Assembly (NCBI RefSeq): GCF_030409305.1
Contig: NZ_JAUFPQ010000016.1
Coordinates: 141,214 to 205,213 of the forward strand
Direction of reading: 5' to 3'
Origin: Halomonas maura
Lineage (GTDB): Bacteria > Pseudomonadota > Gammaproteobacteria > Pseudomonadales > Halomonadaceae
DNA length: 64,000 nucleotides
The notes beneath the pieces were generated by a model. It made no database searches. It was not told the origin of the DNA and worked only from the letters and a program-made list of their open reading frames with translations. A program made the translations under genes and the position numbers. Below are positions 1 through 7,900 of this stretch, one piece after another (positions within the stretch are counted from its first letter, which is position 1; each line of letters begins with the position of its first letter).

Positions 1-494
1 ACCCCGAGACGGTGTGTCCGGCCCCGGGGCCCAGTGGCTATACCCTGGCGGACTTCACCGACGGCATCACCCCGACCGCGACCCGGGCACCGGACCTGAC
101 CCTCTCCGCCGATGCCCTGTTCGAGATCAACAGCGCCGAGTTGAGCCTCGAGGCTCGCGAGGAGCTGCGCTCGCTCGCCGCGCGGATTCGCGGGCGCAAC
201 GACCTGGCGCGCGTCTACATCGCCGGCCATGCCGATATCACCGGGTCCGATGCCATCAACGAGCCGTTGTCGCGGCGGCGTGCCGAGAGCGTGGGGGCGT
301 ATCTGGTGGACCAGGGTGTCGCCGCCGGCTTGATCGAGACCGAAGGGTTCGGCTCGCGTCGTCCGGTGGCCACCAATGCCACCGCCGAGGGACGGCGTCA
401 GAACCGCCGGGTGGAGGTCACCCTGGAGCGGATCGGGGAAGACCTCGAGCTGGGCCAGCGTGAGTCCGGCTTCCAGGGGCGCGTCACGGGATGA
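1..494 (+). CDS. OmpA-family outer membrane protein, 3' part
   Basis: The reading frame is open to the left edge (first full codon at base 3), so only the C-terminal part is present. The visible part carries an OmpA-like peptidoglycan-binding domain: a segment with GHAD, then LSRRRAESV and GRRQNRRVEV near the C-terminus, the pattern used to grip diaminopimelate of murein. It ends 54 bases before the type I secretion ATPase gene and reads in the same direction, so it is probably part of the Lap secretion operon; such operons often carry a TolC-like protein and an OmpA-type protein upstream of the ATPase. The N-terminus, signal peptide and true length cannot be seen. The domain call is firm and the role in secretion is inferred from position. 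Confidence 0.85.
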   Translation, partial: PETVCPAPGPSGYTLADFTDGITPTATRAPDLTLSADALFEINSAELSLEAREELRSLAARIRGRNDLARVYIAGHADITGSDAINEPLSRRRAESVGAYLVDQGVAAGLIETEGFGSRRPVATNATAEGRRQNRRVEVTLERIGEDLELGQRESGFQGRVTG

Positions 495-548
495 TGCCTG
501 GCCGGGGGCGTCGGCCCCCGGTACCCGTGACACTGACCGAGTGCAGAG

Positions 549-2726
549 GTGTCCGTGACACAACAGGAAACCCTGGAAGAGGGGGCCGGCGCCAGTTCGG
601 CGGTGCGGGACGAACTGCTGGCGTGCCTGCAGACCCTCGCCCTCGTCCATGACCATGATGCCAGCGCGGAGGCGCTGACCGCTGGCCTGCCCCTGGAGGC
701 CGGGCGGCTCACCCCGGGGGTCTTCCCCCGGGCGGCGGCCCGTGCCGGCATGTCGGCGCGGATCGTCAAGTCCCGCCTGGTGCAACTGAACCCTGCGCTG
801 TTCCCGGCCGTGCTGCTGCTCGAGCCCGGGCGGGCCTGCGTGCTGGTGGCCCTCGACCTGAAATCCCGCCGCGCCCGGGTGATCTTTCCCGAGCTCGGCG
901 AGGCCGAGACCGAGGTCGATCTCGATGGCCTGCAGCACAGCTACAGTGGCCAGGCCATCTACGTGCGACCGCGCTTTCGCTTCGATGCGCGAGGTCCGCA
1001 GGTCCGGCACCCGTCGTCAGGGCACTGGTTCTGGGGCGTGATGCGCGAGAACCGTCGGTTGTATCGGGACGTGATCGCCGGCTCCGTGGTCATCAACCTG
1101 TTCGCCGTCGCCATGCCGTTGTTCGTGCTCAACGTCTACGACCGGGTGGTGCCCAACCATGCCACCGAGACGCTGTGGGTGCTGGCGGTGGGCATCTTCG
1201 TGGTGCTGTGCTTCGACCTGGCCCTGCGCCTGATGCGCAATGCCTTCGTCGACCTGGCGGCGAGCCGCGCCGACGTCAAGCTGTCCTCGGCGATCATGTC
1301 CCGGGTGCTGGGACTGCGCATGGCGGCACGTCCCGCCTCCACCGGCTCCTTCGTGGCGACGCTGCAGTCCTTCGAAGCGGTGCGCGCCTTCATCGGCTCC
1401 GCCACGGTGGTCGGCTTGGTCGACCTGCCCTTCGTGCTGCTGTTCGCCGGCATCATCGCGATGATCGGGCCACCGCTGGTGCTCCCGGTGCTGGGCGGCA
1501 TCGCCTTCGTGCTGCTCTACGCCCTGGCGGCACAGGGCAAGCTGCACGAGCTGTCCGAGACCACCTGGCGAGTGAGTGCCCAGCGCAATGCCACCCTGGT
1601 GGAGTCGGTCTCCCAGCTCGAGACCGTCAAGGCGCTGCGCGGCGAGAGCCGCATCCAGGGCACCTGGGAGCGGGCCTCGGCCTTTCTCTCGCGCACCGCG
1701 GCACAGCTGAGGCTGGTGAGCTCCTCGGTGTCCAGTGTGGCGCTGTGGACCCAGCATAGTGTGGCGGTGGTGGTGATCCTCATCGGGGTCTACCTGATCA
1801 TCGATGGCCAGCTGACACAGGGCGGGCTGATCGCCGCCTACCTGCTCTCTTCCCGGGCCATGGCCCCGGTGAGCCAGGCGGCGACCCTGCTGGCGCAGTA
1901 CCATCAGTCGGCCACGGCCCTGCAGTCGCTGGAGGGGGTGATGCAGCTGCCGGTCGAGCGCCCGGAGGGGCAGCGCTTCATCGATCGTCCGGTGATCCGG
2001 GGCGATATTCGCTTCGACAAGGTGAGCTTTCGCTATCCCGACGAGGAGCAGGATGCCCTGCGTGACGTATCGCTGCGCATCGAGCCGGGCGAGAAGGTGG
2101 CGTTGCTGGGACGCGTCGGCTGCGGCAAGACCACCCTCAACAAGCTCGTCCTGAATCTTTACGCGCCGTCCAGCGGGGCGGTGAGGCTCGACGACGTGGA
2201 CATTCGCCAGTTCGATCCGCTTCAGCTGCGCCGCCATGTCGGCTATGTGCCCCAGGACGTGAGCCTGTTTTGCGGTAGCCTGCGCGACAATATCGTCGCC
2301 GGCGGGGGCAGCGATGGCGTCGAGGACGAGGCGCTGTTGCGTGCCATCGAGCTCAGTGGCCTCGAGGACCTGGTGAATGGCCATCCCCGGGGCGTCGACC
2401 TGAACGTCGGCGAGCGGGGGCAGCGGCTCTCGGGCGGGCAGCGCCAGGCCGTGGCCATCGCCCGGGCGCTGGTCCATGACCCCCAGGTGCTGCTGCTCGA
2501 CGAGCCGTCGAGCTCCATGGACCATTCCACCGAGGAGGCGTTCAAGGCCAGGCTCAAGCGCTATGCCCAGGGCAAGACCCTGGTGGTCGTGACCCACCGC
2601 ACCTCGCTGCTGTCGCTGGTCGATCGCATCGTCGTCATCGACGCCGGCAAGGTCGTGGCCGACGGGCCCCGCGACAAGGTGGTGGAAGCCCTGCGCAAGG
2701 GCCAGATCGGGAGGGCCGGCGGATGA
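549..2726 (+). CDS. lapB: Type I secretion permease/ATPase, LapB-like
   Basis: A 725-residue inner-membrane ABC exporter subunit that powers secretion of the adhesin encoded downstream. Residues about 1-140 form a C39-like domain that lacks the catalytic cysteine, as in LapB/HlyB-type exporters. Six membrane helices follow (about 160-440), then the nucleotide-binding domain with Walker A GRVGCGKTT (Lys527), signature LSGGQRQ, Walker B VLLLDEP and a switch histidine in VVVTHR. The start is GTG. The stop overlaps the next gene by four bases (ATGA), so LapB and LapC are translationally coupled. The Walker A has Val-Cys where Thr-Gly/Ser is usual, which leaves the essential Lys-Thr intact. Assignment as LapB rather than a generic exporter rests on the adjacent LapC-, LapA-, LapD- and LapG-like genes. 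Confidence 0.93.
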   Translation: MSVTQQETLEEGAGASSAVRDELLACLQTLALVHDHDASAEALTAGLPLEAGRLTPGVFPRAAARAGMSARIVKSRLVQLNPALFPAVLLLEPGRACVLVALDLKSRRARVIFPELGEAETEVDLDGLQHSYSGQAIYVRPRFRFDARGPQVRHPSSGHWFWGVMRENRRLYRDVIAGSVVINLFAVAMPLFVLNVYDRVVPNHATETLWVLAVGIFVVLCFDLALRLMRNAFVDLAASRADVKLSSAIMSRVLGLRMAARPASTGSFVATLQSFEAVRAFIGSATVVGLVDLPFVLLFAGIIAMIGPPLVLPVLGGIAFVLLYALAAQGKLHELSETTWRVSAQRNATLVESVSQLETVKALRGESRIQGTWERASAFLSRTAAQLRLVSSSVSSVALWTQHSVAVVVILIGVYLIIDGQLTQGGLIAAYLLSSRAMAPVSQAATLLAQYHQSATALQSLEGVMQLPVERPEGQRFIDRPVIRGDIRFDKVSFRYPDEEQDALRDVSLRIEPGEKVALLGRVGCGKTTLNKLVLNLYAPSSGAVRLDDVDIRQFDPLQLRRHVGYVPQDVSLFCGSLRDNIVAGGGSDGVEDEALLRAIELSGLEDLVNGHPRGVDLNVGERGQRLSGGQRQAVAIARALVHDPQVLLLDEPSSSMDHSTEEAFKARLKRYAQGKTLVVVTHRTSLLSLVDRIVVIDAGKVVADGPRDKVVEALRKGQIGRAGG

Positions 2727-4150
2727 GCTCCTCACGTCGAGGTGCGGAGCAGCAGGGGTTCGAGGCCATCGGTCGGTTCTCCGAAACCGGCGGCCGTGCC
2801 TTCCGTCCGCTCATCGATCGTCTCTTCGCCCGCCGCGTGACGGCGGCCCATCTCGACCGCGACTGGGCGAGCGACGCCGACTGGGCGCGGCTGCAGCAGG
2901 ATCCGCTGCGGGCCAGGGCCTTGCTCTATGGGGTGCTGCTGGCGGTGGTGGCCCTGATCGCCTGGTCGGCCTTCGCCGCCATCGACGAGGTGACCCGCGG
3001 GGTCGGGCGAGTGATTCCCTCGAGCCAGCTGCAGAAGGTGCAGTCCTTCGATGGCGGGGTGGTACAGGAGATCCTGGTCGAGGAGGGCGACCGGGTGGCG
3101 GCGGGGCAGCGGCTGATGCGCATCGACCCGACGCGCTTCCTGGCCACCTTCCGGGAGAATCGTGCCAAGGCCCAGGCCCTGGAGGTGCGTGCCGAACGCC
3201 TGAGGGCGCTGGTCTCGGCCTCCGACTTCACGCCCTCCGCCACGCTGCGCGAGGAGGCTCCCGGTCTCGTGGCCCGGGAGCGGGAACTCTACCAGAGCAG
3301 TCTCGAGGCGCTGGCGGAGCAGCAGAGCATCCTCGAGGAGCGCCTGGCGCAGCGGCGCGCCGAACTGGACGAGGCCCGGTCACGACGGGATACCGCGTCA
3401 CGAGAGCTCGGCATGGCCAGCCAGGAGCTGAACCTGACCCGGCCGCTGCTGGAGAGCGGGGCGGTCTCCGAGGTCGAGGTGCTGCGGCTGCAGCGCGAGG
3501 TCTCCAAGGCCAGCGGCGAACGCAACCAGGCGGCGGCCCAGGTGGAGCGCCTGCAGGCCGCCATCGAGGAGGCTCAGGCGCAACGCCGCGAGGTGACCCT
3601 GGAAGCCCGCAACGAATGGCGCAATGAACTCTCCCGGACGCTCGGCGACCTGGCGGCGCTGGATGAGTCGAGTACCGGCCTACAGGACCGGGTGCGGCTG
3701 GCCGAGATCCGTTCGCCGGTCGACGGGGTCGTGCAGCGCCTGGGCATCACCACTCTCGGCGGGGTGGTGCAGCCCGGCCAGGAGGTGGTCGATATCGTGC
3801 CCAGCGACGATGCCCTGCTGGTGGAGGCACGCATCGCCCCGCAGGACATCGCCTTCCTGCGCCCGGGGCAGCCGGCGACCATCAAGCTCACCGCCTACGA
3901 TTTCGCCATCTACGGGGGGCTCGAGGCCGAGCTGGACCATATCAGCGCCGACACCATCACCGACGACGAGGGCAATACCTTCTACCTGGTCCGGGTTCGC
4001 ACCCGGGAGGGTGGCAACGCGCACGAGGCACTGGACGTGATTCCCGGGATGACCGCTGAGGTGGATATCCTCACCGGCAAGCGCACCGTGATGCAGTACC
4101 TCCTCAAGCCGGTCCTGCGGGCCTGGGACAATGCCATGGGAGAGCGATGA
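2723..4150 (+). CDS. lapC: Membrane fusion protein of type I secretion, LapC-like
   Basis: A 475-residue HlyD-family periplasmic adaptor linking the inner-membrane ATPase to an outer-membrane TolC-type channel. One membrane helix lies at about residues 70-92, followed by a biotinyl-lipoyl-like half motif (VQEILVEEGDRVAAGQRLMRI), a long coiled coil rich in Glu, Arg and Ala (about 150-300), the second lipoyl half (AEIRSPVDGVVQRL) and a C-terminal beta-barrel domain (VPSDDALLVEARIAPQDIAF). Length and order are typical of HlyD/LapC. It overlaps lapB by four bases, and the next gene starts inside its stop codon, so the three form one transcription unit. Confidence 0.93.
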   Translation: MSSSRRGAEQQGFEAIGRFSETGGRAFRPLIDRLFARRVTAAHLDRDWASDADWARLQQDPLRARALLYGVLLAVVALIAWSAFAAIDEVTRGVGRVIPSSQLQKVQSFDGGVVQEILVEEGDRVAAGQRLMRIDPTRFLATFRENRAKAQALEVRAERLRALVSASDFTPSATLREEAPGLVARERELYQSSLEALAEQQSILEERLAQRRAELDEARSRRDTASRELGMASQELNLTRPLLESGAVSEVEVLRLQREVSKASGERNQAAAQVERLQAAIEEAQAQRREVTLEARNEWRNELSRTLGDLAALDESSTGLQDRVRLAEIRSPVDGVVQRLGITTLGGVVQPGQEVVDIVPSDDALLVEARIAPQDIAFLRPGQPATIKLTAYDFAIYGGLEAELDHISADTITDDEGNTFYLVRVRTREGGNAHEALDVIPGMTAEVDILTGKRTVMQYLLKPVLRAWDNAMGER

Positions 4151-4761
4151 TGGCGCAGTTGTTCGTGTGTCAGGGGCACGATGTGATACCTCGTTGGCGT
4201 GAGGCCTTCGCCGAGGCTCGGCTGGTCACCCCCGAGCAGGCGCGGGCCCAGGCCGGCGCCGGCGATCGGGTCTGGGTGACCAGCGACCTGGACCGGTGGT
4301 CGGGGCTCGTGTCCAACCTCAGTCGACGTGGCGCCATCCTCAGCGTGCTGAGCTATGCGCCGAACTCCCTCGAGGCCTTCCAGGCGCTGGGGGCCGGCGC
4401 CCGCGGCTACGCCCATGTCTTATCGCCACCCGAGCTGTTGCGTCAGGTGGAGATGGTGGTCACCCACCAGGGCATCTGGGTCTGGCCGGAACTGCTCGCC
4501 CAGGTGGTGGGCGGTGCCTTCCGCACCCTGGGCGGCGAGGCCATGCTGCAGAAGGAAACCCTGGCGTGCCTGACCGAGCGCGAGCAGGCCGTGGCCCTGG
4601 CCGTGGCCGAGGGGCTCAGCAACAAGGCCGTGGCCAATCGCCTGGCGATCACCGAACGAACGGTCAAGGCGCACCTGGGCGCCGTGTTCCGCAAGCTCGG
4701 CGTGCGTGATCGCATGCAGTTGATTCTCAAGCTCTCCCACCAGGAGCAGGATGCGCTCTGA
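4147..4761 (+). CDS. LuxR-family transcription regulator with receiver-like N-terminus
   Basis: A 204-residue protein. Residues about 138-195 are a LuxR/GerE helix-turn-helix (LTEREQAVALAVAEG, then TERTVKAHLGAVFRKL). The N-terminal 120 residues resemble a response-regulator receiver in their later half (GARGYAHVLSPPELLRQVE), but I see no convincing acidic pocket or phospho-acceptor Asp at the expected place, so it may be a pseudo-receiver not controlled by phosphorylation. It starts inside the lapC stop codon (ATGATGG), so it is co-transcribed with the secretion genes and sits directly before the adhesin. The likely job is control of adhesin or secretion transcription; an inverted repeat at 4817-4835 is a candidate target. 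The function is inferred and the domain assignment is firm. Confidence 0.85.
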   Translation: MMAQLFVCQGHDVIPRWREAFAEARLVTPEQARAQAGAGDRVWVTSDLDRWSGLVSNLSRRGAILSVLSYAPNSLEAFQALGAGARGYAHVLSPPELLRQVEMVVTHQGIWVWPELLAQVVGGAFRTLGGEAMLQKETLACLTEREQAVALAVAEGLSNKAVANRLAITERTVKAHLGAVFRKLGVRDRMQLILKLSHQEQDAL

Positions 4762-4816
4762 GCGATATCCCCGTGGGCCTGATATCCCGGGCCATGTTAC
4801 ATCTTGTTACCCTGTC

Positions 4817-4835
4817 CATCGGTCCAATACCGATG
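4817..4835. promoter_or_regulatory. Inverted repeat upstream of the adhesin, candidate operator
   Basis: CATCGGT and ACCGATG form a perfect 7-5-7 inverted repeat in the 158-base gap between the LuxR regulator and the adhesin gene. Just upstream is the direct repeat GTTAC-5-GTTAC (about 4797-4810), and a possible -35 element TTGTTA lies at 4804-4809. The size suits a dimeric regulator, and the LuxR protein immediately upstream is the obvious candidate. A short RNA hairpin is the alternative. No binding evidence. Confidence 0.4.
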
Positions 4836-4919
4836 CCTGCCTTCGTCACCTAACTTGAAGGTATGAGGGCGAGTGGTGCCGCCTCGCGCCTCGACTGGTG
4901 ATCATCAGGAGAGCATGAC

Positions 4920-7900
4920 ATGACCATCGCAACCGTTCTATCCATCTCCGGTCAGGCCTGGGCGCGTGATACCGACGGCCAGCTGCGTGAACTCAGCGTC
5001 GGCGACCGCCTGCAGGAAGGCGAGACCCTCGTCACCTCGGACACGGGCCGGGTGGTGCTCGATCTCGGCGACAACCTCGGGCCGACGACGATCGGGGAGG
5101 GCCGGGAGGTCGTCATGACGCCGGAGCTCGCCACCGATGCGCCGGTCGAGGCGGCCGAGGCCAGTGCCCAGGATGCGGACCTCGCGGCCCTGCTGACGGC
5201 CATCGAAGAGGGCCGGGGGGACCTGCTCGGGGATCTGGACGCGACCGCGGCCGGGGCCGATGCCGGCGGTGGCGGCGATGGGGGGCACAGTTTCGTGCGC
5301 CTGGCACGGATCAGCGAGAGCGTCGACCCGTTGGCCTTCGACTTCGCCGCCAAGGCCCCGGAGGGGCCCGACGAGGTCCGGCTCGAGGGCGGCGCCGTGG
5401 CGGCGGAAGACGGCGATGATGAGCCGGTGGTGGGTGCCGAGGACCCCGAGGGCGACGCGCCGGAGACGCAAGACGGCGATGATGTGCCGACGGTGGCCAC
5501 CGCCGACCTCGACGGGGACGGCGACGTGGTCTGGGAGTCCGCGCTGCCCGAGGGCAGCGGCGGTGGCACCACCACCACCGGCGGCAGCCTGCAGATCGAC
5601 ACCGGCGACGACCCGCTGGCGCTGATCGAGGTGCAGGACGCCGGCGGCACCTGGATCGCCATCACCGCCGACGCCACCACCGTGCAGGGCGCCTACGGCA
5701 CCCTGACGGTGAACACCGACGGCAGCTGGCACTATACGCTGGACGCCAACACCCTGGACCATGACGGCACCGACCTGACGGGCGGCGCCGACCAGCTGCA
5801 GGAGCCGTTCGCGGTGCGCGTCACCGACGACGACGGCGACGTCTCGCCGGAGGCGACGCTGGTCATCGACGTCAACGACGACGGCCCGGCGGCGGCAGAC
5901 GACGGCGTCGCCGGCGAGGTGGCCGAGGAGGGCAGCGTCGAGATCGACGTCTTCGCCAACGACGGCGCCGGGGCCGACGGCGTGGACCTGGCGACCGGCA
6001 TCGCCGTGGCCAGCGGGCCGAGCCTGGGCAGCGTGGTCTACAACGGCGACGGCACCTTCACCTACACCGCCGATGCCGGCGCCGAGGGCGCGGACAGCTT
6101 CACCTATACCCTGATCGACCGCGAGGGTGACACCGCCACGGCCACGGTCACCCTGAGCATCGCCGAGGATTCGACGCCGACGGTGGCCACCGCCGACCTC
6201 GACGGGGACGGCGACGTGGTCTGGGAGTCCGCGCTGCCCGAGGGCAGCGGCGGTGGCACCAGCACCACCGGCGGCAGCCTGCAGATCGACACCGGCGACG
6301 ACCCGCTGGCGCTGATCGAGGTGCAGGACGCCGGCGGCACCTGGATTGCCATCACCGCCGACGCCACCACCGTGCAGGGCGCCTACGGCACCCTGACGGT
6401 GAACACCGACGGCAGCTGGCACTATACGCTGGACGCCAACACCCTGGATCATGACGGCACCGACCTGACGGGCGGCGCCGACCAGCTGCAGGAGCCGTTC
6501 GCGGTGCGCGTCACCGACGACGACGGCGACGTCTCGCCGGAGGCGACCCTGGTCATCGACGTCAACGACGACGGCCCGGCGGCGGCGGACGACGGCGTCG
6601 CCGGCGAGGTGGCCGAGGAGGGCAGCGTCGAGATCGACGTCTTCGCCAACGACGGCGCCGGGGCCGACGGCGTGGACCTGGCGACCGGCATCGCCGTGGC
6701 CAGCGGGCCGAGCCTGGGCAGCGTGGTCTACAACGGCGACGGCACCTTCACCTACACCGCCGATGCCGGCGCCGAGGGCGCGGACAGCTTCACCTATACC
6801 CTGATGGACCGCGAGGGCGACACCGCCACGGCCACGGTCACCCTGAGCATCGCTGAGGATTCGACGCCGACGGTGGCCACCGCCGACCTCGACGGGGACG
6901 GCGACGTGGTCTGGGAGTCCGCGCTGCCCGAGGGCAGCGGCGGTGGCAACAGCACCACCGGCGGCAGCCTGCAGATCGACACCGGCGACGACCCGCTGGC
7001 GCTGATCGAGGTGCAGGACGCCGGCGGCACCTGGATCGCCATCACCGCCGACGCCACCACCGTGCAGGGCGCCTACGGCACGCTGACGGTGAACACCGAC
7101 GGCAGCTGGCACTATACGCTGGACGCCAACACCCTGGATCATGACGGCACCGACCTGACGGGCGGCGCCGACCAGCTGCAGGAGCCGTTCGCGGTGCGCG
7201 TCACCGACGACGACGGCGACGTCTCGCCGGAGGCGACCCTGGTCATCGACGTCAACGACGACGGCCCGAGCATCACGGCCGGCGTATCCGATGGCGACGG
7301 CGTGACCCTCAACACCCAGGATGCCGAGCTCACCGACACCGCCACGGCCAGCTTCGCCGCGGCCTTCACGGTGGCCGACAGCGCCCATGGCGCCGACGGC
7401 GCCGGTGCGACCAGCTGGAGTTATGCCCTCGACCTGGCGGCGCCCGACGGCAGCGACGCGGGGCTGACCAGCGGTGGCCAGACGGTCCATCTCTATCTGG
7501 TCGGCGGCGAGGTCATGGGCTCCACGGCGGCCAGCGCCGGGGCGGTTACCGAGGCCAACACCGTGTTCAGCCTGGCGGTGGACGGTGACGGCAACGTGAC
7601 CCTGACCCAGCTGGCGGCGCTCGACCACGCCACCGCCGATAGCGGCGATTACGCCGGTGACCAGCAGGGGCTCGGCACCGGGCTGGTGACCCTGGTGGGC
7701 ACGGTGACCATCACCGACAGCGAGGGGGACTCGGCCAGCGACAGCCAGACGCTGGACCTGGGCGGCAACCTCCTGTTCGATGATGCCGGCCCCGCGGTAG
7801 TGCCGACCGCGGACTATACCGCCCCGACGCTGACCCTGGACGAATCGCCGCAGTCGGCGGACGGCCTCGCCAGTATCAGCGGCGACTTCAGCGGCGCCTT

